64,000 nucleotides of DNA from Pseudorhodoplanes sinuspersici (GTDB taxonomy: Bacteria; Pseudomonadota; Alphaproteobacteria; Rhizobiales; Xanthobacteraceae). Position 1 is the stretch's first letter. Each line of letters starts with the position of its first letter. The notes under the pieces are model-generated. The model saw nothing but the letters and a program-made list of their open reading frames with translations, did not search any database and was not told the origin of the DNA. This document shows, one piece after another, positions 27,133-35,430 of this stretch. The DNA lies in the NCBI RefSeq assembly GCF_002119765.1, contig NZ_CP021112.1, positions 1,110,501-1,174,500 on the forward strand, read 5' to 3'. A program made the translations under genes and the position numbers.

Positions 27133-27762
27133 ATGCTGACGCATGCACAGATATGGACTGCCATCGACCGGCTCGCGGCGCGTGCCGGCTTGTCCGCGTC
27201 GGGTCTTGCCAAAAAGGCCGGACTCGATCCGACCACATTCAACAAGTCGAAGCGGGTGACGCCGGATGGTCGCGCACGCTGGCCATCGACCGAATCGGTC
27301 GCCAAATCACTGGCCGCGACCGGGACCAGCATCGAGACGTTCATCGCGCTGATTTCCGAAACCGCGCGTCCGATCACGCAAGGCCTGCCGTTGATTGGTT
27401 TTGCCGAAGCCGGCGCCCGCGGCTATTTCGACGATGGCGGCTTTCCGGTCGGCAAGGGCTGGGATGAAGTCGATGTTCCAGCGCTGAAAGACGAGCATGC
27501 TTATGCGCTGAAGGTGTCCGGCGATTCCATGCTGCCTGCCTATCGCAAGGGCGATGTGATCGTGGTGTCGCCGTCCGCTCCCGTTCGCCGGGGCGACCGT
27601 GTTGTCGTCAAGACGACCGATGGTGAGGTGATGGTGAAGCAACTCGCGCGTAAGACGGCAAAGACCGTCGAATTGCAGTCGTTCAACCCCAGTCACCCCG
27701 ATCGCACGCTGGCGATGTCGGACGTGCTGTGGATCGCACGGATATTGTGGGTCAGTCAGTAA
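27133..27762 (+). CDS. HTH transcriptional regulator with S24 (LexA-like) autopeptidase domain
   Basis: The protein has 209 residues. The N-terminal HTH (about 1-75) contains LSASGLAKKAGLDPTTFNKS. The C-terminal S24 domain has the Ser nucleophile in KVSGDSMLPAYRKGD (about 138) and the Lys base in VVVKTTDGEVMVKQL (about 160-172). A possible self-cleavage Ala-Gly lies in GFAEAGARGYF (about 100). Regulators of this type repress their targets until self-cleavage, although this one is not LexA itself (different HTH). The operator-like palindrome lies 47 bases upstream. Targets cannot be named from sequence. Confidence 0.85.
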   Translation: MLTHAQIWTAIDRLAARAGLSASGLAKKAGLDPTTFNKSKRVTPDGRARWPSTESVAKSLAATGTSIETFIALISETARPITQGLPLIGFAEAGARGYFDDGGFPVGKGWDEVDVPALKDEHAYALKVSGDSMLPAYRKGDVIVVSPSAPVRRGDRVVVKTTDGEVMVKQLARKTAKTVELQSFNPSHPDRTLAMSDVLWIARILWVSQ

Positions 27763-27775
27763 GCCGCCCCCTTCA

Positions 27776-27802
27776 TCATGGCCGGGCTTATCCCGGCCAT
27801 GA
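27776..27802. terminator. Hairpin between convergent S24 regulator and lysK
   Basis: TCATGGCCGGG, loop CTTAT, CCCGGCCATGA is a perfect 11-pair stem 14 bases after the regulator stop and 27 bases from the lysK stop. There is no T-run. The core repeats the hairpin at 7415-7433, so it is both a probable 3'-end structure and part of a dispersed palindrome family. Confidence 0.55.
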
Positions 27803-27828
27803 CAACGGATAGTGACCATCTCAAATCA

Positions 27829-29457
27829 TTAAGCCGACCGCGCCAGCGCACCATCGATCATGTCGACCGTGTTCTGCAATCCGTAAGCGGCGACGAAGGT
27901 GCCGAAGCGCGGACCCTTCTCCTGCCCGAGCAGCACTTGGTACAGCATGTTGAACCAGTCGAGCGAGACACCTGGCCGGCCATCTTTGCCCTTCTTCTTT
28001 TCGTCGAGATAAGGCTCGCGACGGCCGATCTCGTAGACAACATTCTGGATGTCTTCCGCGCTCGAATCGCCAGCCAGATTGGACAAGGCATCGCGCAGAT
28101 CGGTCAGCGCCTTGCGATCGTCCGCGTTCGGCTCGCGGAACTTCTTTGTCGGCGCAACGAAGTCGCGATAATAGTTGATCGCATAGCCGACCATGGCATC
28201 GAGCTTGGGATGCGTCTGCGGCGTCACGCCCGGCCGATAGCGGCCGATGAAGCCCCATAGCGTCTCGGCATTCTCGGCATTCGACGACGACACCAGCGTC
28301 AGCATGAGCTGGAAGGTGAGCGGCATGTCGGCCTTCGGCGGCTCGCCCGAATGGATATGCCAAACCGGATTGCCAAGCCGCTGCTTGCCGTCCTGGCGCT
28401 GATAGCCATCGAGAAACTGGAAATACTCATCGACATTGCGCGGGATCACATCGAAATAGAGCCGCTTCGCCGCCTTAGGCTCGCGATACATGAACAGCGA
28501 CAGCGATTCCGGCGATGCATAGCGCAGCCATTCCTCGATCGTCAGGCCGTTGCCTTTCGATTTCGAAATCTTCTGGCCCTTCTCGTCGAGGAACAGTTCG
28601 TAATTGAAGCCTTCCGGCGGCGTGCCGCCGATGGCGCGATTGATTTCGCCGGACAATTTCACCGAGTCGATCAGATCCTTACCGGCCATCTCATAGTCGA
28701 CGCCGAGCGCAAGCCAGCGCATGGCCCAGTCTGGCTTCCATTGCAGTTTGCAATGGCCGCCCGTCACCGGTGTGGTGATGCTGTCCTTGGTGTCCGGGTC
28801 TTCGTAGGTGATCGTGCCGGCTTTCGCGTCATGGGCGGTGACCGGCACCTGCAATACGATGCCCGTCGTCTGCGAGATCGGCAGGAATGGCGAATAGCTC
28901 TGCGCCCGCTCTTCGCGCAGCGACGGCAGCATGATCGCCATCACCTTGTCGAAGTTCGCGAGGACCTGCAGCAGCGCCTTGTCGAAACGGCCAGACGTGT
29001 AACACTCCGTCGCCGACAGGAACTCGTAGTCAAATCCGAAGGTGTCGAGGAAGGCACGCAGCCGCGCGTTGTTGTGCGCGCCGAAGCTGGCATGTGTGCC
29101 GAACGGATCGCGCACGCGAGTCAGCGGCTTGCCGAGATCCTGCGCCAGCAGCTCCTTGTTTGGGACGTTGTCCGGAACTTTCCTCAAGCCATCCATGTCG
29201 TCCGAGAACGCGATCAGCCGGGTCTTGATCTTATCGTCGGTGAGCACGCGAAAGGCGTGGCGCACCATGGTGGTGCGCGCTACTTCGCCGAAGGTGCCGA
29301 TATGCGGCAACCCCGACGGACCATAACCGGTCGAGAAGATGACTTCGTCCTTCGGCTTCTTCTTTAGCCGCGCAACGATCTTGCGCGCCTCCTCGAACGG
29401 CCAAGCGCCGGATTGTTCGGCCAAGGAACGCAGATCGTTAGCTTCAGTCACAGACAC
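27829..29457 (-). CDS. lysK: Lysyl-tRNA synthetase, class I
   Basis: The protein has about 542 residues. It charges tRNA-Lys using a class I catalytic fold rather than the class II enzyme of most bacteria; this is usual in alphaproteobacteria. The HIGH-type motif is [13 protein letters not shown] (about residue 50) and the KMSKS-type loop is [11 protein letters not shown] (about 290). The GTG at 29457 ([11 protein letters not shown]) has GGAG six bases upstream and is preferred over the GTG at 29478. It is convergent with the S24 regulator and upstream of nothing obvious. Confidence 0.93.
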   Translation of the reverse strand: MSVTEANDLRSLAEQSGAWPFEEARKIVARLKKKPKDEVIFSTGYGPSGLPHIGTFGEVARTTMVRHAFRVLTDDKIKTRLIAFSDDMDGLRKVPDNVPNKELLAQDLGKPLTRVRDPFGTHASFGAHNNARLRAFLDTFGFDYEFLSATECYTSGRFDKALLQVLANFDKVMAIMLPSLREERAQSYSPFLPISQTTGIVLQVPVTAHDAKAGTITYEDPDTKDSITTPVTGGHCKLQWKPDWAMRWLALGVDYEMAGKDLIDSVKLSGEINRAIGGTPPEGFNYELFLDEKGQKISKSKGNGLTIEEWLRYASPESLSLFMYREPKAAKRLYFDVIPRNVDEYFQFLDGYQRQDGKQRLGNPVWHIHSGEPPKADMPLTFQLMLTLVSSSNAENAETLWGFIGRYRPGVTPQTHPKLDAMVGYAINYYRDFVAPTKKFREPNADDRKALTDLRDALSNLAGDSSAEDIQNVVYEIGRREPYLDEKKKGKDGRPGVSLDWFNMLYQVLLGQEKGPRFGTFVAAYGLQNTVDMIDGALARSA

Positions 29458-29527
29458 ATCCTTCTCCGGCGCGGACACTTATTGCTCGCGCCCTTACCCG
29501 TCAATTTTTTGCACGCCAAAGACGGCG

Positions 29528-30445
29528 TTAAAACGGATTTACTGGGAAATAGCGGAGCCACAGGTCGGCGAAGCGCCCCTTCTCCCACAGGCGATACAGC
29601 GCCCAGTTCAGTGCCTGGCGGACGGTCTCGTTGCCCTTGCGAACCGCAATGCCGACGCCCTCGCCGAAATAGCGGCTCTCGAAAAACGGCCCGCCGGCAA
29701 AGGCGCAGCAATTCTCCGAATCCGTCCCGTTGAGCCAGAACGACAAGGCGATGCCATCGCCGAAGACGTAATCGATCTCGCCCCGGCGCAGGGCATCGCG
29801 CGCGGCATCGGCGGTGAGATACGCCACCGGCTGGGCCTCGGTGAACAGCGTCTTCAGATAGGCTTCGTGCGCACTGCCGCCAACCACCCCGACCTTCTTA
29901 CCCTCGATCTGCTCAGGGATCAGGTTGGGCGTCGCCAGCTTGTGCGCCGTCACGAAGCGGGCCGGCACCCGGTAATAAGGATCGGTGAAATCCATCACTT
30001 TGCGCGTCTCAGCCGTGACGGCGATGGAGGCGATCACCGCCTCGCCGCGATTTTCATTCAGGGCCTGGATCAGCGTGTCAAAGCGACGCATCTGGATCGT
30101 GCAGGTGATCTTCAGCTCCTCGCAGATCAGCCGCGCCAATTCGACATTGAAGCCGACCGGATTGCCGTCCGCGCCCGCATAATTGAATGGCGGATAATCG
30201 GTTTCGGTCATGAAACGGATTTGCGACAGACGCGACAGGTCCGGCCGCTCGGGGCGGCGCTTCGGGTCCCAGAAGCCGGGGAAAGGCGATGGCGCCGGCG
30301 GCAGCTCCGAATGGGGCTGCACATGCGGTTGCGCGAGGGCGACCGACGGCACAAACCCCGGAGCCAAGAAACTAGCCACCCCGGCAAGCACCAGCGCCCA
30401 AACTTTAGTGTGGTAACTGGCTAGGGAAATCGACCATACTCGCAT
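29528..30445 (-). CDS. Periplasmic solute-binding protein, family 3 (amino-acid type)
   Basis: The 305-residue protein has a signal peptide (hydrophobic stretch about 15-37, ending ...VALAQP). A Pro-rich linker precedes the SBP_bac_3 domain, recognised by IRFMTETDYPPFNY, GFNVELARLICEEL, RFDTLIQALNENRGEAVIAS and VMDFTDPYYRVPARFV. These are the conserved ligand-pocket segments of polar amino-acid receptors. No permease or ATPase genes lie beside it, so it is an orphan binding protein, or it has a sensory role. It lies 50 bases upstream of lysK. Confidence 0.85.
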   Translation of the reverse strand: MRVWSISLASYHTKVWALVLAGVASFLAPGFVPSVALAQPHVQPHSELPPAPSPFPGFWDPKRRPERPDLSRLSQIRFMTETDYPPFNYAGADGNPVGFNVELARLICEELKITCTIQMRRFDTLIQALNENRGEAVIASIAVTAETRKVMDFTDPYYRVPARFVTAHKLATPNLIPEQIEGKKVGVVGGSAHEAYLKTLFTEAQPVAYLTADAARDALRRGEIDYVFGDGIALSFWLNGTDSENCCAFAGGPFFESRYFGEGVGIAVRKGNETVRQALNWALYRLWEKGRFADLWLRYFPVNPF

Positions 30446-30528
30446 GTGTTGTTCTGCCTGAATGTCTCGCCTTTTTATAGCGAGCCACGAATACGTATTA
30501 GCATCTGTTTCGGTCGTGCGGGGGCGGC

Positions 30529-32523
30529 ATGGCGTGGCGTGAGTTTGCGGTCAAGGCCGGGCTCGGGGGTACGGACCTTGGGGCTGTAGAGCTCGGGGAC
30601 CCTGTCCGATCCCAGCGGGATGCATTCGAGTCGACGTGGCGCGGAATAAGGCCTGGCTTCGATGCTATCCGGATTCGTCACCGCCTCGCCCCCTGCCCGG
30701 AAATCGATTGTGTTCGTCACCTCATCCATCCAGCGCATATCGCGGCAGCCGAATTGCGCGCCGCAGAGATCCGCACCGGCGCCGACCGCGTCCTGATCGC
30801 TGAAGGAATTCTGACGGAGCACGAGTATGTCCACGCCTTTGCCTTTCATCACGGCATTATACTGGACACGCTGGCGGACGTGCCGCGCAGCGCCTGCACG
30901 CTGAATGATGAAGCGCTTCTGGAAAGTCTTGCAAATGGCCTGCTGCCGCTTTGCCTCAATGGTGAGTTCATCTGGATCGTTGCTCCGTGGCAATTATCAG
31001 CGCGTTTTCTTCTCAATCATCTACAACGCCACCAACAGGACCGATCCCGCCTGCGTATCACCACGATGGAATGGTTGCGCGACTTTATCCACCGCGAAAC
31101 AGATGTCGCGATCGCTTGCAAGGCCGCATTCGATTTGCGCGCGACGCGGCCGGACCTTTCAGCCGGTACGACGCGAAGCCGCAGGCCTCTCGCGTTTTTC
31201 GGGGTTGGCCTTGCGGTCATGCTTCTCCTTGCCGGTCTGCAAACCAGTCTTACAATCGTTGTCGATCTCGCGCTTGCTTTCATTTTCCTCAGTTGGAGCG
31301 GTCTGCGCGTCTTCGCTATCTTTCTCTCATCGGTTCCCCAGCAATTGGCGCCTGTCCGTGACGATGCGGCCCTGCCGCTCTATTCGGTGATCGCCGCAAT
31401 CTATAACGAAGCAGAATCCGTTCCGGCACTCATCGAGGCACTGAAGCGGATCGACTATCCAAGAGAACGCCTTGATATCAAAATCGTGGTCGAACGCGAC
31501 GATACGCTCACGCGCCACGCGCTCAATCAGCTCAACCTTGCGGCGCCCTTCGAAATCGTTGTTGCACCATCTGCCGGCCCGCGCACCAAACCGAAAGCGC
31601 TGAATGCTGCGTTGCCCTTCTCGCGCGGGCAATATGTCGTCGTCTACGACGCGGAGGACCGGCCAGACCCGTTACAGTTGCGCATCGCGCTGGCCGCATT
31701 CGAATCCGGCGACGTACGGCTCGCCTGCGTGCAGGCGCGCCTCACGATCGACAACACCGAAGACAGTTGGCTAACGCGCCTGTTCACCGCCGAATATGCC
31801 GGTTTGTTCGATGTCTTCCTGCCGGGCCTTGCGGCCTTCCGCATGCCCTTGCCGCTCGGCGGCACATCGAATCATTTCCACACTGCCACTTTGCGCAAAC
31901 TCGGCGGATGGGATCCTTATAATGTCACGGAAGATGCCGATCTCGGCATTCGCCTCGCGCGGATGGGCCTGCACACCACCGTGATTCCATCATCCACACA
32001 CGAGGAAGCACCGGCCCGCGTCGCCGCCTGGATCAAGCAGCGCTCACGATGGTTCAAGGGTTATCTGCAGACCTGGGCCGTACACATGCACAATCCGCTC
32101 AAGCTCTGGCACGATCTCGGCGCCGCGGGCTTTGTTGTGTTTCAGATGGTAGTGGGTGGCGCCGTCCTCGCCGCGCTTGTGCATGGTGTTTTTATCGGCG
32201 TGCTGACCTGGCAATTGGCATCGGGCCTGTTCTGGCCTGCAAAATCTGGCGTCTTAGAAATGATGTTTTTGGGCCTGTATGTCACGACGTTGACAATGGG
32301 CTATGTACTGTCAGCCCTGCTCGGTTTCATCGGCCTGTCACGGCGTCGGGCGCTCGACAGCGTCTGGTATCTGATCTGGACACCCTTATATTGGCTGCTG
32401 CTGTCCACCGCCGCCTGGTATGCGATCTATCAATTGATTCGCGCACCCTACCACTGGGAAAAGACCCAGCATGGGCTCGCGCGCAATTCGCGGCGCGCGA
32501 TGTCAAAAGAGGCTTACAAATAA
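30529..32523 (+). CDS. Membrane glycosyltransferase family 2 with N-terminal GspE-N-like domain
   Basis: The protein has 664 residues. The N-terminal 200 are soluble and contain a GILTEHEYVHAFAFHHGI segment like the GspE/MshE N-terminal (cyclic-di-GMP-binding type) domain. Two membrane helices (about 220-265) follow, then a GT2 domain with YSVIAAIYNEAESVPAL, DXD-like VVYDAEDRPDP, NVTEDADLGIRLARMG and the processive-type QRSRWFKGYLQTW motif. Three to four further C-terminal membrane helices complete it. It probably assembles or exports a surface polysaccharide from a nucleotide sugar. Its stop overlaps the convergent sco gene by 10 bases. Confidence 0.82.
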   Translation: MAWREFAVKAGLGGTDLGAVELGDPVRSQRDAFESTWRGIRPGFDAIRIRHRLAPCPEIDCVRHLIHPAHIAAAELRAAEIRTGADRVLIAEGILTEHEYVHAFAFHHGIILDTLADVPRSACTLNDEALLESLANGLLPLCLNGEFIWIVAPWQLSARFLLNHLQRHQQDRSRLRITTMEWLRDFIHRETDVAIACKAAFDLRATRPDLSAGTTRSRRPLAFFGVGLAVMLLLAGLQTSLTIVVDLALAFIFLSWSGLRVFAIFLSSVPQQLAPVRDDAALPLYSVIAAIYNEAESVPALIEALKRIDYPRERLDIKIVVERDDTLTRHALNQLNLAAPFEIVVAPSAGPRTKPKALNAALPFSRGQYVVVYDAEDRPDPLQLRIALAAFESGDVRLACVQARLTIDNTEDSWLTRLFTAEYAGLFDVFLPGLAAFRMPLPLGGTSNHFHTATLRKLGGWDPYNVTEDADLGIRLARMGLHTTVIPSSTHEEAPARVAAWIKQRSRWFKGYLQTWAVHMHNPLKLWHDLGAAGFVVFQMVVGGAVLAALVHGVFIGVLTWQLASGLFWPAKSGVLEMMFLGLYVTTLTMGYVLSALLGFIGLSRRRALDSVWYLIWTPLYWLLLSTAAWYAIYQLIRAPYHWEKTQHGLARNSRRAMSKEAYK

Positions 32524-33110
32524 CGCTTCAGATCGGTCGCAGCCTCTTCCGGCTTTCGCTTCAGGTTGAATGGCGCGATGAATTGCCCGTCCTTGTTCAT
32601 GAGATAAACTAGCGCGGTATGGTCCATCGTGTAACCACCGCCATCGAGCGGCACCTTCTTGGAATAGACGCGATAGGCCTTTTCCATAGCTGCGACCGCG
32701 GCAGGATCGCCGGTCAATCCGCGCAGGCGCGGATCGAAGCTCGACAGATATTCTTTCATCACGGCCGGGGTGTCCCGCTCGGGATCGACTGTCACGAAAT
32801 AGGCACCGACTTTGTCGCCATCGCGGCCCAGGGCCTTGTAAAGCTCGGACATATCGAACAGTGCCGTGGGGCAAACATCCGGGCAATGCGTGAAGCCGAA
32901 GAAGATCAGCGATGGCTTGCCCTTCAACACCTCTTCCGTCACGGCCTGTCCGTTCTGATCGACAAGCTTGAACGGACCGCCGATCGCCGATGGCGTGGCA
33001 ATCTGTACGGGTGTCCGTCCCACAACCAAGAGCAGCGCACCGGAAATGACCAGCAGGCCCGCCAGAAAAGCGCCGATGACGGTGACGATGCGAGTGGTTT
33101 GTGGGGTCAT
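32514..33110 (-). CDS. SCO1/SenC family copper chaperone
   Basis: The membrane-anchored thioredoxin-fold protein (about 198 residues) delivers copper to the CuA centre of cytochrome c oxidase. One N-terminal membrane helix (VIGAFLAGLLVISGALLLVV) is followed by GPFKLVDQNG, the metal-binding FTHCPDVCP (CxxxC, about 80) and the His ligand in YTMDHTALVYLM. The longer reading frame starting at 33230 has no Sco-like N-terminus, so the ATG at 33110 (MTPQTTRIVT) is used. It is preceded by a 55-residue membrane protein gene, likely the same operon, and overlaps the glycosyltransferase stop tail-to-tail. Confidence 0.92.
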   Translation of the reverse strand: MTPQTTRIVTVIGAFLAGLLVISGALLLVVGRTPVQIATPSAIGGPFKLVDQNGQAVTEEVLKGKPSLIFFGFTHCPDVCPTALFDMSELYKALGRDGDKVGAYFVTVDPERDTPAVMKEYLSSFDPRLRGLTGDPAAVAAMEKAYRVYSKKVPLDGGGYTMDHTALVYLMNKDGQFIAPFNLKRKPEEAATDLKRYL

Positions 33111-33150
33111 GGTCAGGTCCGAAGATAAACGCGGCTCTTTCGCTGGGTCA

Positions 33151-33318
33151 TCAGAAACAAGCCGCAATGCCGGAGCGGACGATCTCGAAAAACACCGCCG
33201 TGCCGTAATAGACCCAGAGCGCGCAGGCAACTGCCAGCAGCACGCCCAACACCGCGCTCACGGCGGCGAGCGGCCAGATAGTGCGGCGAGGTGCCGCAGT
33301 AGGGAGTGTGCCTGCCAT
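33151..33318 (-). CDS. Small single-pass membrane protein upstream of sco
   Basis: A 55-residue reading frame from ATG 33318 to TGA 33151 translates as MAGTLPTAAPRRTIWPLAAV, then a hydrophobic helix (SAVLGVLLAVACALWVYYGT) and a C-terminus AVFFEIVRSGIAACF. It ends 41 bases before the sco start on the same strand. The basic n-region, single helix and conserved-looking Tyr/Phe/Cys tail argue for a real gene. I recall similar short proteins next to sco in related genomes, unverified. A role in cytochrome oxidase biogenesis is inference from position only. Confidence 0.6.
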   Translation of the reverse strand: MAGTLPTAAPRRTIWPLAAVSAVLGVLLAVACALWVYYGTAVFFEIVRSGIAACF

Positions 33319-33541
33319 CCCTGTCAAATAAGCCGGTCTTTGGGCCGGATCAACAGCGCTCCCGCGAATTGCCGGGCTTACCCGGAGCCGATTGACATCG
33401 TTTCGTTACGAGAGCTTCGGAAAAGTGCCAGTGACAACAAGACCAACCAGCCCGCAACAGTTATGCTTTAAGACTAAAATCCGCAGACTTCGTTCTTAAC
33501 ACCTCTCCCTGCCCGCCTCTTTCAAAAGGCCGCCGCTCATC

Positions 33542-34282
33542 ATGGACAGCCTCGTGACACTCGCCGCCGATCCCGCCGCATGGGTCGCCCTCGTGACTCT
33601 TGTGGTGATGGAGGTGGTGCTCGGCATCGACAACCTGATCTTCATCGCCATCCTGACCAACAAGCTTCCGGCCCACCAGCAACAGCGCGCGCGGGTCATC
33701 GGCATCGGGCTTGCCCTCATTCTGCGGCTGGCCCTGCTCGGCACAGTGGCATTCATCGTCCAGCTGACAACCCCGATCTTCACCGCCTTCGGACACGGCT
33801 TCTCATGGCGCGACTTGATTCTGCTCGCCGGTGGATTGTTCCTGGTGTGGAAGGCGACGAAGGAAATCCATCACAATGTCGATCCCGATCCAGGACCGGA
33901 CATGTTCGACACGAAAACCGCCTCGCTTGGCTTCGCCTCCGCGATCGGCCAGATCCTGCTTCTTGACCTGGTCTTCTCGATCGACAGCATCATCACCGCG
34001 GTCGGAATGACCGATCACGTTCCGATCATGGTGACCGCCGTCATCATTGCCGTGCTGGTGATGCTGCTGGCGGCAACGCCATTATCGAACTTTATCAGCC
34101 GCAATCCGACCGTGGTGATGCTGGCGCTTGGCTTTCTCTTGATGATTGGCATGGCGTTGATCGCGGAAGGCTTCGGCGCGAAAATTCCGAAGGGCTATAT
34201 CTACGCGGCGATGGCGTTCTCGGCTTTTATCGAGCTTCTTAATATCATGGCGCGCAATGCGCGGAAGAAGGCGGAGACGTAA
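33542..34282 (+). CDS. TerC family integral membrane protein
   Basis: The 246-residue protein has seven to eight membrane segments. It carries the TerC signatures [16 protein letters not shown] (about 20) and [16 protein letters not shown] (about 140), whose paired Asp residues within helices are the likely metal-binding positions. Family members act in metal (manganese/calcium) export or in metal loading of exoenzymes, and are named for tellurite resistance. The ATG at 33542 gives [17 protein letters not shown], the usual start. No manganese-type riboswitch was recognised in the 220-base leader. Confidence 0.88.
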   Translation: MDSLVTLAADPAAWVALVTLVVMEVVLGIDNLIFIAILTNKLPAHQQQRARVIGIGLALILRLALLGTVAFIVQLTTPIFTAFGHGFSWRDLILLAGGLFLVWKATKEIHHNVDPDPGPDMFDTKTASLGFASAIGQILLLDLVFSIDSIITAVGMTDHVPIMVTAVIIAVLVMLLAATPLSNFISRNPTVVMLALGFLLMIGMALIAEGFGAKIPKGYIYAAMAFSAFIELLNIMARNARKKAET

Positions 34283-34374
34283 ATACGACGTTTTACAGCC
34301 CGCCAAAGTTTGCCGCACTATGGAACGGTGACGTCTGGCAGCGTTTATCTCCGAGACCAACCGGAGATAAACCT

Positions 34375-34644
34375 ATGACCTACGATCCTGATCGCGACGC
34401 CCGCGCACCGGACGATGTGAACCCCAACCGACGCCCCTATGAACGCAGAGCCGGCGGAAGAAGCATGGGTCTGGTGCTGGGTCTCATTGCTCTTTTACTG
34501 GTCGGCGGATTTCTATTTTACAGCATGAGGGACGCCAACGATATCGCATCGGATAACCGGCCGACGGCGTCTCAATCGGATACGACCGGCACGGCCTCCG
34601 GCGGAAAAACGGAGCCGACAAATCCGGCCCCGGCAAAAGAATGA
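34375..34644 (+). CDS. Small single-pass membrane protein, unknown function
   Basis: The protein has 89 residues. The N-terminus is hydrophilic (MTYDPDRDARAPDDVNPNRR), a membrane helix (MGLVLGLIALLLVGGFLFY) covers about residues 32-50, and the tail is rich in Asp, Thr, Gly and Pro with low complexity. GGAG lies nine bases before the ATG. I do not recognise a family. It stands alone between terC and the CBS gene. The 160 bases that follow (34645-34806) show nothing I can assign. Confidence 0.65.
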   Translation: MTYDPDRDARAPDDVNPNRRPYERRAGGRSMGLVLGLIALLLVGGFLFYSMRDANDIASDNRPTASQSDTTGTASGGKTEPTNPAPAKE

Positions 34645-34806
34645 ACGGGACGCTTTACGAGTTAGTGAGAGCGCAATCTCTCGCTTATCCCCGCCAAGGG
34701 GCGGCGAACTTCAGTCGGCTGTTGCCGGGTTGGATGGCAGGCGCCAGTGCGAAACCAGCGCAGGGGACGAGCGAATATGAAAATCCGCTCGCCCGTTCGA
34801 GGCCTA

Positions 34807-35226
34807 TCAGCCGTGATGCGCCGACACCGCCTTCGTCACTTCGGCCGTGAGTTTTTGCGAAGCGGCATGCGAGATGTCGCCGAGCGAGATGATGCCGACC
34901 ATGCGCTTGCTCTTGTCGATCACCGGCAGGCGGCGGATCTGCCGGATCTCCATCAGGTCGGCCGCCCTGTTGACATCGTCGCTGTCTTGGCACCAGACGA
35001 TGCCTGGTGTCATCACGTCGCGCGCGGTAAGTTGCTCAATGCCGCGGCCGTTGGCCACGCCCTTGCAGCAGATGTCGCGGTCGGTGACCATGCCGATCAG
35101 CTTGTCGTTCTCACCCACCGGCACCGCGCCGATGTCGCTCTTGCGCATGCGTCGGGCAATCTCGGTGATCTTGGTGTCGGGGGACACCCATTCGCAACCT
35201 TCATGCATCGCGTTTTTTACTTTCAT
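34807..35226 (-). CDS. Tandem CBS-domain protein
   Basis: The 139-residue cytosolic protein is made of two CBS motifs: residues about 10-58 (VSPDTKITEIARRMRKSDIG, VTDRDICCKGV) and 75-130 (MTPGIVWCQDSDDV, RRLPVIDKSKRMVGIISLGD). Such pairs bind adenosyl nucleotides and act as stand-alone sensors. The open frame extends upstream to 35397, but the extra 57 residues are low-complexity; the ATG at 35226 (MKVKNAMHEG) with GGAGCG before it is the likely start. The partner protein is unknown. Confidence 0.88.
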   Translation of the reverse strand: MKVKNAMHEGCEWVSPDTKITEIARRMRKSDIGAVPVGENDKLIGMVTDRDICCKGVANGRGIEQLTARDVMTPGIVWCQDSDDVNRAADLMEIRQIRRLPVIDKSKRMVGIISLGDISHAASQKLTAEVTKAVSAHHG

Positions 35227-35430
35227 GGTGGCGCTCCTTGTATGTGTATGCAGCCGCGCAGGCGCGGCGCCGTGCTCCCCCCATGTTGTGCGAAATGCAA
35301 TTGTCGGCCCGCGCGAAGCGCTTGTCCATCCCCTGACTCCGCCCCTTGGCGCGCGGGAACTCGTCGCACTGGAACACGCGCCTACGCGCGGGAACAATGC
35401 TGCACGGGGCCACAGGCGCGCGGCGGCTGA

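Noticed and set aside
33330..33541. Possible yybP-ykoY (manganese) riboswitch before terC
   Set aside because: The conserved GGGGAGUA-type core is not present; only a short CCGGTCTTTGGGCCGG stem is visible.
34322..34345. GGAAC...CGTT resembling an EcfG general-stress promoter before the 89-residue protein
   Set aside because: Spacing is 15 bases instead of the usual 16-17; too weak to call.
34641..34850. 69-codon frame overlapping the end of the 89-residue membrane protein gene
   Set aside because: No domain, no ribosome-binding site, and its 3' part overlaps the CBS gene on the other strand.
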